The notes: generated by a model not told the origin, from the letters alone. Numbered from the stretch's first letter, positions 32,017-41,109 are shown. The stretch: DNA of 48,882 nucleotides from an uncultured Flavobacteriaceae bacterium (GCA_937959395.1 CALGLR010000044.1:1-48882), one strand, 5' to 3'. Numbers and translations: made by a program.

Positions 32017-32292
32017 TTAATTTACAGTATCTTCATCTTCATCTTCATCTTCATCTTTCTGATCATCTTCATCTTCATCTTTCTCATCGTCTTCATCTTT
32101 CTCATCATATTCATCTTCCTCAAAATACTCGCCTTCTATTAGAATTTCAGTATCGTCATCTTGATCAATTTCAGAATTAGTTTTTTCAATATTAATTTCT
32201 TCTTGCGATTGTTCCTTTTTAGTTTCTCTACATGAAATAAATACTAGTGCAAAAAGAATTGTAAAAAATGTTAAAAATTTAAGCTGTTTCAT
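32017..32292 (-). CDS. Acidic low-complexity lipoprotein
   Basis: A 91-aa protein with a lipoprotein signal: FFTILFALVFISCRE, with the lipobox cysteine at about residue 21. The mature part is almost entirely Asp/Glu with Lys in EDEDD-type repeats, reflected in TTCATC DNA repeats at about 32026-32110. It is likely surface- or periplasm-facing and could bind cations. The DNA repeats may vary in number by slippage. Motif copy 5 lies upstream. Confidence 0.75.
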   Translation of the reverse strand: MKQLKFLTFFTILFALVFISCRETKKEQSQEEINIEKTNSEIDQDDDTEILIEGEYFEEDEYDEKDEDDEKDEDEDDQKDEDEDEDEDTVN

Positions 32293-32343
32293 AATTAAAA
32301 TAATTTAAGAATTAATTGTTTTGTCATTAAACTGTATGTATGA

Positions 32344-32368
32344 GACACAGTAATGTGTTTTAGGTCAC
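32344..32368 (-). promoter_or_regulatory. GTGAC-N15-GTGTCT motif, copy 5
   Basis: On the minus strand TGTGAC (ending at 32364), 15 nt, GTGTC (32348-32344) followed by TCATAC instead of TAAA. It lies 51 nt before the lipoprotein start. Confidence 0.62.
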
Positions 32369-32517
32369 ATTAATTTTAACTGCCTTATCATTGTTATTGG
32401 ATCTGATTATGATTTTTATAAAATGAGACAGATTGGAATATTATATATTGTGTAAAGCAAAAATTTTTGCATCTGGTTTTTTTGTATCTTGGTTTAAATT
32501 TACACTGTATTAGTAAA

Positions 32518-33354
32518 ATGAAAAATATTTTAATCCCAATAGATTTTACACCTATTTCAATTAATGCATTGGAATATGCTATATCACTTTTTAAAGATTT
32601 TAAAATTGAATTTTGTTTACTTACTATTTATATAAGTAAGCCATCAAAATTATTGGGTGATGATTATAATGATGAATGGTTTGGGGAAATGGATGACGAT
32701 GCTTCGGACCAAATGCAAGAACTCGTTGAGCTTTACAATAAAAAGTCTAATGAGTATCATAGTTTTATTCCTATTGTTAAATCTGATTCTATAATAGAGG
32801 CAGTAAAAAAAACTGTTGAGTCGAGATCTATTGATTTAGTAATAACAGGAACCAAAGGTGTTTCTAGTATTAAAGAAACGTTTATAGGTAGTAACTCTTT
32901 AAGGATGATAAACACAATTGATACTTGTCCTATACTTGTTGTTCCGGGAAGCTATCGTTATACTAATCTACATCAGATTATTTTTTCAACGAATTATAAG
33001 CGTACTTTTAATAACAAAGAATTAAAAAGTCTTATTAAACTTGGCATTATGAAACAAGCGACTATAGAAGTGGTTTGTCTTTCGGAAGATGCTTTTTTAA
33101 CTGAAACTCAGAAAAAAAATAAATCGATATTAGAAGAATTATTTGAAAGCTTAGATATTAACTTTAAAAAATTGGATTGGGAAAATTCTGAAACAGAAAC
33201 CATTCAAAATCATACTGAGAATACAAAAAGTGAATTACTAGCTTTAATAAACCATAAACACAATTTTTTTCACAGGCTTACAGAAGAGAATGTCATTAAA
33301 AAAGTAAGCTTTCATAGTAAAGTCCCTTTATTAATTTTACCAGAAGTATTATAA
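32518..33354 (+). CDS. Universal stress protein, UspA family, two-domain
   Basis: A 278-aa protein beginning MKNILIPIDFTPISINALEY. The first domain ends with a textbook ATP-binding motif, GTKGVSSIKETFIGSNS (G-x2-G-x9-G-S), and CPILVVPG. The second half (about 145-278) is a degenerate Usp fold ending KVPLLILPEVL without the motif. Start at ATG 32518; the longer frame from 32467 has no support. A terminator follows immediately. Confidence 0.88.
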   Translation: MKNILIPIDFTPISINALEYAISLFKDFKIEFCLLTIYISKPSKLLGDDYNDEWFGEMDDDASDQMQELVELYNKKSNEYHSFIPIVKSDSIIEAVKKTVESRSIDLVITGTKGVSSIKETFIGSNSLRMINTIDTCPILVVPGSYRYTNLHQIIFSTNYKRTFNNKELKSLIKLGIMKQATIEVVCLSEDAFLTETQKKNKSILEELFESLDINFKKLDWENSETETIQNHTENTKSELLALINHKHNFFHRLTEENVIKKVSFHSKVPLLILPEVL

Positions 33355-33359
33355 TTAAA

Positions 33360-33393
33360 AGAGACTGTCTTAAACAGACAGTCTCTCTTTTTA
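33360..33393. terminator. Intrinsic terminator between the Usp gene and the 33408 gene
   Basis: Perfect 10-bp stem AGAGACTGTC (33360-33369) / GACAGTCTCT (33377-33386), then CTTTTT. It serves the plus-strand Usp gene and, with its flanking A-run, probably the convergent gene too. Confidence 0.88.
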
Positions 33394-33407
33394 ATATTAA
33401 AATTTTT

Positions 33408-33773
33408 CTATTTCTTTATTTTTTTTAAAGATTTGAGAACATAACTATTCTCTGTAGGTTCGTCGATATCGTTGTCAGAATCCTCAAGATCTTCTTCTAG
33501 AACTATCTCATACGTGATTTCAAAATCTTGATCGACTAAAGAATCAGAGTTTAAATCGAATGTTTTCAAAATATCCTCAGAAATTTCGCTAAAAGTAATG
33601 ACTGTATCCGCATCGTCATCATCATCATCATCGCCATATATAGTAAAACTATACATATTGTATTGGTAACCATCATAACTAGCAACCGCTGTTATAGTTT
33701 CTTGTTTCAGACTTTTAAATGAAAATAAAGAGATACTCAATACACATAAAAGCATTATCATTTTTGATTTCAT
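33408..33773 (-). CDS. Exported protein, family B member 3
   Basis: A 121-aa protein with a signal peptide (MIMLLCVLSISLFSF region). The family core follows: VASYDGYQYNMYSFTI, a run of seven aspartates, VITFSEISEDILKTFDL, and FEITYE. It matches the proteins at 28764, 29850 and 37148. No copy of the promoter motif was found in the 180 bp upstream, unlike members 1 and 2. Confidence 0.7.
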   Translation of the reverse strand: MKSKMIMLLCVLSISLFSFKSLKQETITAVASYDGYQYNMYSFTIYGDDDDDDDADTVITFSEISEDILKTFDLNSDSLVDQDFEITYEIVLEEDLEDSDNDIDEPTENSYVLKSLKKIKK

Positions 33774-33955
33774 AATTATAAATTTTTAAGTTATTTTTTA
33801 TTTCTTCAGAGTTTTGCCACCTCAAGTCTGAAAGCTTTTAGTAATTACTTTAAAAGTATTTACGCGTGGTATTCTAGCAGGGCATATACGTTTTTGTCGC
33901 AATTTTAGATTATCTGTTTTAAGTTATTATTGCTTTGAACTTTAGCAACAATTTC

Positions 33956-34543
33956 TTATTGGTTAAAATTATAATTAGTTAAAATAGAATCCATCATTTT
34001 AGTTCCTTTTTCAATTGCAAGTGCAGTTTTCCAATATTCTGCTTTCAAAATAGGTTTTAGTGGTTGCTCTACCTTTGAAATAAATTGAAAAGCATCAATC
34101 AATTGTGCATCCCATTTTTTGTAATATTTTAATAAATCATCTGGATAAACCGTTTTGCGTTCTGTTCCTTCGTCTACACCGTTAAAAGGTCTATCGATAT
34201 TGAGGTAACCATAGTCATCAGTCAATTGTTCTCCTACTTCAATATTCCGTATTGCTAGCTCAAAATTATATGCTGTGGTGAGGCAGTTTGACTTAAAACT
34301 ATGGTTTACAAACCTTCCATTATCCCAGCAAAGAATTAAATTTCCTTTATTATTTTTATAAGCGTAGGTATCTAGAATATCTTTATAAATAGGTTCTAGC
34401 GACGCAAATTCTTGAGGTGTAAATTCTCTATCAAACTTATCTAATACCCAAGTGATAGTTCCTTTTGGAATAAAAGCTTTAGTCACAACACCGTAGCCTA
34501 CTTGGTCACTTATAAACTTAATTTCAGTGTTTGGATGTATCAT
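33956..34543 (-). CDS. SET-domain protein (putative protein lysine methyltransferase)
   Basis: A 195-aa protein with the SET signatures: RFVNHSFKSNC (the NHS...NC pseudoknot strand) at about residues 77-87 and EQLTDDYGYL at about 104-113, preceded by GYGVVTKAFIPKGT. SET proteins transfer methyl groups from S-adenosylmethionine to lysines. It is the last gene of the speA operon, 11 bp after the RimK-fusion gene. That suggests it modifies the same or a related protein. Target unknown. Confidence 0.85.
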   Translation of the reverse strand: MIHPNTEIKFISDQVGYGVVTKAFIPKGTITWVLDKFDREFTPQEFASLEPIYKDILDTYAYKNNKGNLILCWDNGRFVNHSFKSNCLTTAYNFELAIRNIEVGEQLTDDYGYLNIDRPFNGVDEGTERKTVYPDDLLKYYKKWDAQLIDAFQFISKVEQPLKPILKAEYWKTALAIEKGTKMMDSILTNYNFNQ

Positions 34544-34554
34544 TATTAAATGTA

Positions 34555-35925
34555 TTAAAGTTTAAACTTTAATTTCTTTTCAATAGCTTCGATCATAATA
34601 TTTGCTATATCTAATCCTGTAGCATTCTCAATACCTTCTAAACCTGGTGATGAATTTACTTCTAACAATAATGGTCCTTTATTTGAGCGAATAATGTCTA
34701 CACCAGCAACAGGCAGGTCTAGAATTTTAGCTGCTTTAATCGCTAGTTTTCTTTCTGCTGAAGTAATTTTAATTTTAGAGGCACTGCCGCCTTGATGAAT
34801 ATTTGCTCGAAACTCTCCTTTTTCTGCTTGACGTTGCATAGAAGCTACTACTTTGCCGTTTACAACAAAACAGCGAATATCTTGTCCGTTTGCTTCTTTA
34901 ATAAATTCTTGTACCAAAATATTAGTCTTTACACTCTTAAATGCATTTATAACACTTTCAGCAGCTTTTGTGGTTTCCGCTAATACAACACCCTTTCCTT
35001 GTGTGCTTTCTAGTAATTTAATGATAAGTGGAGCACCATTTACCATCTTAATAAGATCTTTGGTATCTAATGGTGAATTAGCAAAACCAGTAATAGGAAT
35101 ATGTATATCGTGTTTTGCAAATATCTGTGTAGCTAATAATTTATCTCTGGATTGTGTGATTGCGTCTGCTGAGTTTAAACAATACGTATTCATTGCATCA
35201 AACTGACGTATTAAAGCACAGGCATAAAAAGTTATCGATGGTTTGATTCGTGGTATAATGGCATCAAATTCATCTATTACATTGCCCCCTCTGTACCGTA
35301 TTTGTGGTTCAGTTGCATCAAACTTCATATAGGCTTGTTGTACATTAAGGAATACCATTTCATGACCTCGAGCTCTACCTGCTTCTATAAGACGTTTATT
35401 ACTAAATAATTCAGGGTTACTTGCTAACAGAGCAATCTTTAATCCTGTTTTTTCTTTTTGAAAAGAAGCATATTTTATATCCAGATCTTCCTGTGTATAT
35501 TCGGGTAAAAGATAAGTTGCAGAAGGGTTTACTAAATAACGATTAAATAAAGCCTCGCGACCTAAGAGCATTCTAAACTCCATAGAGTCTCGATTTGCCA
35601 GAGTAACCTCTATTTCAAAAGTGTCATCTCCTATTGTAATGGGAGTTTTAATAACTATACGTTCTTCAGAAATTCCCATAGAACTTTTTATAGATCTTTT
35701 TGCGTGAATTTTAGCTTCACAAGTAATACTAATACTTCTGTTTACTTGAAGTGGGTTTACTTCAAAACGCACCCATTCTTCTGTATCTTTATAGAAAGGT
35801 TTAATGTTGTTTGCTTGTATTGATGATGTTTTTGCACCCGAATCTACACGTGCTTTTATGGCTGGTATGCCAAAGGTTTCAAATGCGCACCATTCTTCAC
35901 TACCTATAATTGTTAAATTGTCCAA
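34555..35925 (-). CDS. Fusion of RimB-type zinc-protease domain and RimK-type ATP-grasp ligase
   Basis: A 456-aa protein. Residues 1-140 are the RimK-associated ATP-dependent zinc protease domain ([29 protein letters not shown]). Residues 155-456 are Rim[39 protein letters not shown] and [20 protein letters not shown]. RimK ligases add glutamates to a protein C-terminus (ribosomal S6 in E. coli), and the associated protease can trim such tails. The two are often separate genes; here they are one polypeptide. The neighbouring SET gene hints at further protein modification. Confidence 0.9.
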   Translation of the reverse strand: MDNLTIIGSEEWCAFETFGIPAIKARVDSGAKTSSIQANNIKPFYKDTEEWVRFEVNPLQVNRSISITCEAKIHAKRSIKSSMGISEERIVIKTPITIGDDTFEIEVTLANRDSMEFRMLLGREALFNRYLVNPSATYLLPEYTQEDLDIKYASFQKEKTGLKIALLASNPELFSNKRLIEAGRARGHEMVFLNVQQAYMKFDATEPQIRYRGGNVIDEFDAIIPRIKPSITFYACALIRQFDAMNTYCLNSADAITQSRDKLLATQIFAKHDIHIPITGFANSPLDTKDLIKMVNGAPLIIKLLESTQGKGVVLAETTKAAESVINAFKSVKTNILVQEFIKEANGQDIRCFVVNGKVVASMQRQAEKGEFRANIHQGGSASKIKITSAERKLAIKAAKILDLPVAGVDIIRSNKGPLLLEVNSSPGLEGIENATGLDIANIMIEAIEKKLKFKL

Positions 35926-35928
35926 TTG

Positions 35929-36717
35929 TTATTTTATGAGTTTAAGTATGAATAAATCTATTACTTCTATAACTATTAAAATGATAATAATCCATTCGAG
36001 CTTACTACTCTCTTTATGAAACATTATATCTTTAAATAGATCAAGGTTTTCTTTTACTATATCAACCTGTTGGTTGATAATTTGATACCTATCTTTTAAA
36101 TCAAATTTTTTCTTTAATTCTAGATTAAATTTGTTCAGATTTTCATCATCCCAAGCGGCATCTGGCGAATCAAAAATGTATAAGTTTTCTGAAATTTTAT
36201 TTTTTACATTTAATACTCGACCTATATATCGTTTTAACTTTTTTCCTCCAATATCTAATCTTCCTTTGTTTTCGAGATAAGTGGTGTGCAGTCTTGTGTC
36301 TTCTAACAACTGTTCTGTAATACTTGCATAATGATCTAGCGCTACAGATTGAGATAAATTAAGCATCACTAATCGCAGGCTTTCTGTGTTATTATCATTT
36401 AAAGTTACAGAGTCAAAATCTGTACTAAATGCATCTCCTTCGGTTATTATTTCTAATGTTTCAGAAAGAGAGGTATTACCCATTTTTTTACCTTTTAATA
36501 CAGGAAATATTTTTTCTTTTAACTGGTCTATTTCTTTAGATGTATAATCGTACACACAGACAATTCCATACTTAAAAGCATATAAAAACTTCCCCTCTTC
36601 AAATTCATAAAACAATTCATCATTATCTGAAACAAGTGGGCGTTGTTTAAATACCTTTTTAAGTAATTTAAGGTCTATATTTTCTGCTATTTGAAAAGCA
36701 AGAGCTGTTTTTTTCAT
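35929..36717 (-). CDS. RMD1/DUF155-family protein
   Basis: A 262-aa protein starting MKKTALAFQIAENIDL. Family features: FEEGKFLYAFKYGIVCVYDY, LDHYASITEQLLEDT, GKKLKRYIGRVLNVKNKISE and SPDAAWDDENLN. A C-terminal membrane anchor follows (WIIIILIVIEVIDLFILKL). Yeast and bacterial relatives are membrane-tethered proteins of unclear biochemical role. Start at 36717, 4 bp after the VOC stop; the longer frame would overlap the VOC gene. Third from the end of the speA operon. Confidence 0.85.
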   Translation of the reverse strand: MKKTALAFQIAENIDLKLLKKVFKQRPLVSDNDELFYEFEEGKFLYAFKYGIVCVYDYTSKEIDQLKEKIFPVLKGKKMGNTSLSETLEIITEGDAFSTDFDSVTLNDNNTESLRLVMLNLSQSVALDHYASITEQLLEDTRLHTTYLENKGRLDIGGKKLKRYIGRVLNVKNKISENLYIFDSPDAAWDDENLNKFNLELKKKFDLKDRYQIINQQVDIVKENLDLFKDIMFHKESSKLEWIIIILIVIEVIDLFILKLIK

Positions 36718-36721
36718 TCTA

Positions 36722-37135
36722 TTATGAAGCAAAAACCTCATTGCTATTTTTAAAGCTTTTAAATTCAATCATATAGCCATTTGGATCTGTAATAAAAAAG
36801 GAAAGATGTTCTCCTATCTTATTTTTCATAAACGTTACCTCTGTAGTTACTTCTTGATTAGATTGAAAAAGTTTTGTATATAATTTCCCCCATTCATCTA
36901 CGGATATAATTACTCCAAAATGAAAGGAGGGCAATACATTATGACCAAGCTTATAATTTTTAAAATCAAAATTAAAAGCACCAGCTTCTGTAAATGTTAG
37001 TTGGTTATCATAAAGATTAATATCAGTCCATTTATCTGCTTGTCTACCTTTGGTTGCACCTAAAATAGATATGTAAAAATGTTTTGTAACTTCTATGTTT
37101 TCACAAGGTAATGCTAGATGAAATTGTGCTTTCAT
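36722..37135 (-). CDS. VOC protein 2, paralogue of the 31302 gene
   Basis: A 137-aa protein almost collinear with VOC protein 1: MKAQFHLALPCENIEVTKHF, FTEAGAFNFDFKNYKLG, VLPSFHFGVIISVDEWGKLY, FFITDPNGYMIEFKSF. Both copies keep the terminal Glu of the metal site. Being embedded in the polyamine operon, it may handle a toxic by-product or a reactive aldehyde, but its substrate is unknown. Confidence 0.85.
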   Translation of the reverse strand: MKAQFHLALPCENIEVTKHFYISILGATKGRQADKWTDINLYDNQLTFTEAGAFNFDFKNYKLGHNVLPSFHFGVIISVDEWGKLYTKLFQSNQEVTTEVTFMKNKIGEHLSFFITDPNGYMIEFKSFKNSNEVFAS

Positions 37136-37147
37136 AATTATTAAAAT

Positions 37148-37381
37148 TTAAATAAGTTTTAGTTGCTCAATACGATATATTACAAAATCCTCCTCAATAA
37201 GATCAAAAACTTCTTTGTAAGAGATATAAAATAGTTTTCCTATTAGCGATTTGTCTTTTTTTAAATCATATTCATATAATACCGAACGATTTATTTCTTC
37301 AAAAATAATCTCATTCCCATCCTCTATAGTAAATGAGAAATGTCCTTTAGAGTACGTTTTAAAAATTCCTATTTCTATCAT
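37148..37381 (-). CDS. Cytoplasmic short form of family B
   Basis: A 77-aa protein: GIFKTYSKGHFSFTIEDGNE, IIFEEINRSVLYEYDL and SLIGKLFYISYKE line up with the core of the three exported proteins (28764, 29850, 33408). It has no signal peptide, so the same fold appears on both sides of the membrane. It sits in the speA operon between the 84-aa protein and VOC 2. Confidence 0.65.
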   Translation of the reverse strand: MIEIGIFKTYSKGHFSFTIEDGNEIIFEEINRSVLYEYDLKKDKSLIGKLFYISYKEVFDLIEEDFVIYRIEQLKLI

Positions 37382-37398
37382 ATAAAATAAGTATTTAA

Positions 37399-37653
37399 TT
37401 ATTCCTCTTCGTTAATAGAAATGTTATCATCAAAATCATCATTATGTTCTTCCATAGCTTGTACTAAACGCTTTCCTATTTTCACTAAATAAATAGTATC
37501 CTCAGTTTGTACTTCAACTGCTTCTATAACTTCTTTTTCAGCATTTCTAAATGAAATGACATGTCCATCATCATAACCGTCTGGGTATTTATTAACCAAT
37601 AGATCTAATATGTCTATGTTTAGTTTCTTATAATCTACAATTATTTTTTTCAT
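37399..37653 (-). CDS. Small acidic protein, paralogue of the 28431 gene
   Basis: An 84-aa protein: MKKIIVDYKKLNIDILDLLV, DGYDDGHVISFRNAEKEVIE, DTIYLVKIGKRLV, then an acidic tail. It is collinear with the 89-aa protein at 28431-28700. Cytoplasmic. Its neighbour is a family B member here, and the 28431 copy is also directly followed by a family B gene, so the A-B pair appears duplicated as a unit. Confidence 0.7.
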   Translation of the reverse strand: MKKIIVDYKKLNIDILDLLVNKYPDGYDDGHVISFRNAEKEVIEAVEVQTEDTIYLVKIGKRLVQAMEEHNDDFDDNISINEEE

Positions 37654-37682
37654 CTCTGATATATTAAAAATTAGTCAAGGGT

Positions 37683-38657
37683 TTACATATCTAATAAATA
37701 AGCAAAAATTAAAGGTGCAACTATAGTGGCATCACTTTCTATAATAAACTTAGGAGTATTAATATCTAATTTACCCCAGGTAATCTTTTCATTAGGAACG
37801 GCACCACTATATGAGCCATAACTGGTGGTGGAGTCACTTATTTGACAAAAATAACTCCAAAAAGGTGTTTCAGGTCGCTCCATATCTTGGTATAACATCG
37901 GCACCACGCAAATTGGGAAGTCGCCTGCAATACCCCCACCTATTTGAAAGAATCCTATACCGTTTTTAGAATTATCTAAATACCAATCAGCAAGGAATGT
38001 CATATATTCAATTCCAGATTTAATCGTACTCGCTTTTAATTCTCCTTTAAGCACATAGCTGGCAAAAATATTACCCATAGTACTATCTTCCCATCCAGGG
38101 CAAACTATTGGTAAGTTTTTTTCTGCCGCAGCAAACATCCACGAATCTTTTAAATCTATTTCATAATATTTTTCTAATACTCCAGATAGTAACATTTTGT
38201 ACATGTATTCATGTGGTAATAAGCGCTCTCCATTAGATTGAGCATCTTTCCAAATCTTTACAATATGTTTTTGAATACGCCTAAAGGCTTCTTCTTCTGG
38301 TATACAGGTATCTGTTACACGATTTAATCCTTTTTCAAGTAAATCCCATTCATCTTGTGGTGTGAGGTCACGATAGTTTGGTACACGCTTGTAATGAGAA
38401 TGCGCTACTAAATTCATGATATCTTCTTCTAGGTTAGCTCCTGTGCAAGAAATGATATGTACTTTACCTTGACGTATCATTTCGGCAAAACTTTTACCCA
38501 ACTCAGCAGTACTCATCGCACCAGCTAAAGAAACTAGCATTTTAGCACCAGAATTTAATTGGGCTTCATATCCTTTTGCAGCATCAACAAGTGCAGCCGC
38601 ATTAAAATGTAGATAATGGGTTTCTATAAATTGTGAAATTGAGCCTTTAGTAATCAT
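37683..38657 (-). CDS. Deoxyhypusine synthase-like enzyme
   Basis: A 324-aa protein of the deoxyhypusine/homospermidine synthase family. Landmarks: SLAGAMSTAELGKSFAEMIR, ISCTGANLEEDIMNLVAHSH, IVCPGWEDSTMGN, GIGFFQIGGGIAGDFPICV, and KITWGKLDINTPKF, whose WGK carries the catalytic lysine. The family transfers an aminobutyl group from spermidine or putrescine using NAD. As the gene follows arginine decarboxylase and agmatinase, homospermidine-type synthesis is likelier than eIF5A modification. Start chosen at ATG 38657 (MITKGSISQF), overlapping speB by 11 bp. Confidence 0.85.
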   Translation of the reverse strand: MITKGSISQFIETHYLHFNAAALVDAAKGYEAQLNSGAKMLVSLAGAMSTAELGKSFAEMIRQGKVHIISCTGANLEEDIMNLVAHSHYKRVPNYRDLTPQDEWDLLEKGLNRVTDTCIPEEEAFRRIQKHIVKIWKDAQSNGERLLPHEYMYKMLLSGVLEKYYEIDLKDSWMFAAAEKNLPIVCPGWEDSTMGNIFASYVLKGELKASTIKSGIEYMTFLADWYLDNSKNGIGFFQIGGGIAGDFPICVVPMLYQDMERPETPFWSYFCQISDSTTSYGSYSGAVPNEKITWGKLDINTPKFIIESDATIVAPLIFAYLLDM

Positions 38658-39582
38658 CGTCTTCGTTATATTTTGGTGTGTTGTTTTTGGTTGTTGTCTG
38701 GTAATCGTTGTCAAAATCATCTTCGATATCGTTATCCTCAAATTTGTAACTCAGCATCTTGTAATAGAGCTTTGCTGCCAAGAAATCTGAAGATTTATCA
38801 TTCTTTTTAGGACATAATTCTACAATATCAAAACCGACTACATTCTTTTCTTTAAATACCTGTTTCAAATATTCAAGTGTTTCATACCATAACAAACCTC
38901 CAGGTTCTGGTGTACCAGTACTCGGCATAATAGAGGGGTCAAAAGCATCTAGATCAATAGTAATAAAAACATTTTCTGTCATTTGATCTATAGAAGCATT
39001 CATCCAAGAGTTGTCGTTCACCATTTCGTGAGCAAAGTAGGTTTTCTCTTTATCTATCACAGTAGTTTCAGAAACGTCCACCGATCGTATTCCTACTTGT
39101 ATTAAGTTTGTGGTTTGGCTAGCTTCATAAACGGCACAGGCATGATTACAGCTAGTGCCTTGGTATTCTTTTCTTAAATCGGCGTGCGCGTCTAATTGAA
39201 GTACCGTTAAACTATCATAACATTCATTAAACGCTCTAATTGTTCCTATAGAAATAGAGTGTTCACCTCCAAATAGAGTAACAAATTTGTTCTTTTTAAT
39301 AAATTTTTTTGTTTCTGAATGTACAGCATCTACCATGGCTTCTGGTGAACTGTTTTCTGTAACGGCATCAGCTAGATAAAGACCTTGTTTGTATACTTCT
39401 GTTTGAGTTTCAATATCGTATAATTCCATATTCTCTGAAGCATTTAAAAAAGCTTCAGGCCCTTTATTGGCTCCTTTTTGCCACGTACTTGTTCCATCAT
39501 AAGGAACAGGTATTAATACAATTTTTGCGTTTTCAAGTTTTCCAAATTCTTCTGGAATACCAGCGTATGTATTGGTTTTCAT
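38647..39582 (-). CDS. speB: Agmatinase / ureohydrolase
   Basis: A 311-aa enzyme of the arginase-agmatinase family. Manganese-site motifs: LFGGEHSISIG, LQLDAHADLRKEY, and FITIDLDAFDPSIMPSTGTP. It hydrolyses agmatine to putrescine and urea. The C-terminal 30 residues are an acidic low-complexity extension (NDIEDDFDNDYQTTTKNN...) beyond the catalytic core. It lies 18 bp after speA and overlaps the next gene, so the three enzymes are co-translated. Confidence 0.92.
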   Translation of the reverse strand: MKTNTYAGIPEEFGKLENAKIVLIPVPYDGTSTWQKGANKGPEAFLNASENMELYDIETQTEVYKQGLYLADAVTENSSPEAMVDAVHSETKKFIKKNKFVTLFGGEHSISIGTIRAFNECYDSLTVLQLDAHADLRKEYQGTSCNHACAVYEASQTTNLIQVGIRSVDVSETTVIDKEKTYFAHEMVNDNSWMNASIDQMTENVFITIDLDAFDPSIMPSTGTPEPGGLLWYETLEYLKQVFKEKNVVGFDIVELCPKKNDKSSDFLAAKLYYKMLSYKFEDNDIEDDFDNDYQTTTKNNTPKYNEDDDY

Positions 39583-39600
39583 TTTATTAAAAAGTTTGCT

Positions 39601-41058
39601 TTAGTATGATAATTTTATAGTGTCTGAATCTTTAGAATCCGAATTAGTTGCTTTATTAATCGCATAATCGTATCCTAAAATAGATAGTAATTGTTGTGAT
39701 GTTTGTTGTTCTGCAAATACCGAAGTAATAAGCCCTCCATTTTCATCACGATCTATAAGAATATGTTTAGGTGTAGGGATCAAGCAATGCTGTAATCCTC
39801 CAAAGCCACCTATGGTTTCTTGGTATGCTCCGGTATTAAAAAAGCCAATGTATAATGGTTTGTCTTGATTGTATTTAGGTAAGTAAATAGCATTCATATG
39901 CTGTTCACTATTGTAATAATCATCGCTATCACAGGTAAGACCGCCTAACAATACACGCTCATATTCCTTATCCCAACTGTTTATGGGTAGCATTATAAAA
40001 CGCTTATTAATGGCCCAAGAGTCTGGAAGTGTGGTAATAAATGATGAGTTAATCATATTCCACTTCTCACGATCGTTTTGTTGTTTTTGATATAACACTT
40101 CATAAATAGCGCCCCCACTTTCTCCAACTGTAAAACTGCCAAATTCTGTAAAAATATTCGGTACTTCAACATCGTTCTCATCACAAACTTGTTTTATCTG
40201 ATAAATGATTTCACTTACCATATAGGCATAGTCATAATCATAAGCTAATGAATTTTTAATAGGAAAACCACCACCTATATTTAAACTGTCTAGGGTTGAG
40301 CATTCCTTTTTAAGCTTCACATAGACTTTCATACACTTTAAAAGCTCATTCCAATAATAGGCAGTATCACGTATTCCTGTATTAATAAAAAAGTGTAACA
40401 TTTTAAGCGTTACCTTAGGGTTATCTTTAATCTCACGGTTATAGAATGGCACTATGTTTTTATAGCCTATTCCTAATCTTGAAGTATAAAACTCAAATTT
40501 TGGTTCTTCCTCTGAAGCTATGCGTATACCTACATTATAGTTACCATCTACTACTTGGTCAAAGAGGTTAATTTCTTCGTAATTATCAAGAACAACGATG
40601 CAATTTTTATGTCCGTTATTAATAAGACGAGCAAGATTTTGAACGTATTGGTCTCTCTTAAAACCATTACTAATTACATAAGTTTTGTCTGTGATTTTAC
40701 CTTGTGCTTTTAGATTTTCAACGATATCTACATCAAAAGCAGAAGACGTCTCTATGTGTATATCATTCTTTAATGCCTCATCAAGCACGTGCTTAAAGTG
40801 AGAGCTTTTTGTGCAGTAGCAATAATTGTAATTACCAGCATAGTTATGCTCATTTATAGCATCTTTAAACCAGCTTTTCGCCCTGTTAATATTATCCGAG
40901 ATTTTAGGTAGATACGTGAATTTTAAAGGCGCTCCGTATTCTTCGATTAGCGCAATTAAATCAATTCCGTGGAAGCTTAATTCATTTACGTTTAGGGTGA
41001 ATTCTTCCTGTGGAAAATCAAAGGTTTGATCTATAAGATCAACATATTTTGTTTTCAT
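39601..41058 (-). CDS. speA: Biosynthetic arginine decarboxylase
   Basis: A 485-aa PLP enzyme (fold type III). YNYCYCTKSSHFKHVLDEAL holds the PLP lysine, FYTSRLGIGYKN and SLNIGGGFPI the phosphate-site glycines, and VLLGGLTCDSDD the C-terminal Cys/Asp active-site element. It converts arginine to agmatine. It is shorter than E. coli SpeA (about 660 aa), as usual in this phylum. First gene of a nine-gene operon reaching 33956 with gaps of at most 29 bp. Confidence 0.92.
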   Translation of the reverse strand: MKTKYVDLIDQTFDFPQEEFTLNVNELSFHGIDLIALIEEYGAPLKFTYLPKISDNINRAKSWFKDAINEHNYAGNYNYCYCTKSSHFKHVLDEALKNDIHIETSSAFDVDIVENLKAQGKITDKTYVISNGFKRDQYVQNLARLINNGHKNCIVVLDNYEEINLFDQVVDGNYNVGIRIASEEEPKFEFYTSRLGIGYKNIVPFYNREIKDNPKVTLKMLHFFINTGIRDTAYYWNELLKCMKVYVKLKKECSTLDSLNIGGGFPIKNSLAYDYDYAYMVSEIIYQIKQVCDENDVEVPNIFTEFGSFTVGESGGAIYEVLYQKQQNDREKWNMINSSFITTLPDSWAINKRFIMLPINSWDKEYERVLLGGLTCDSDDYYNSEQHMNAIYLPKYNQDKPLYIGFFNTGAYQETIGGFGGLQHCLIPTPKHILIDRDENGGLITSVFAEQQTSQQLLSILGYDYAINKATNSDSKDSDTIKLSY

Positions 41059-41091
41059 TGTATGTAAATAAAAAATTTAGAAAATGTAGTT

Positions 41092-41109
41092 TTTGTTCTT
41101 TAGAACAAA
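41092..41109. promoter_or_regulatory. Palindrome upstream of speA
   Basis: TTTGTTCT-TT-AGAACAAA, perfect 8-bp arms, 33 bp before the speA ATG. It overlaps a possible promoter (a TTTG about 17 nt before TACATTTT on the minus strand, close to the Bacteroidota TTTG/TAnnTTTG pattern). It may be an operator for the polyamine operon. Confidence 0.5.

Noticed and set aside
32026-32110. Short tandem repeats as a CRISPR-like or regulatory array
   Set aside because: They are TTCATC-type codon repeats that encode the Asp/Glu tail of a lipoprotein and have no spacers.
38658-38741. Longer N-terminus for the deoxyhypusine synthase-like gene
   Set aside because: The extra residues are Thr/Lys/Gln-rich and are the other-frame reading of the speB acidic tail; the family start aligns with ATG 38657.
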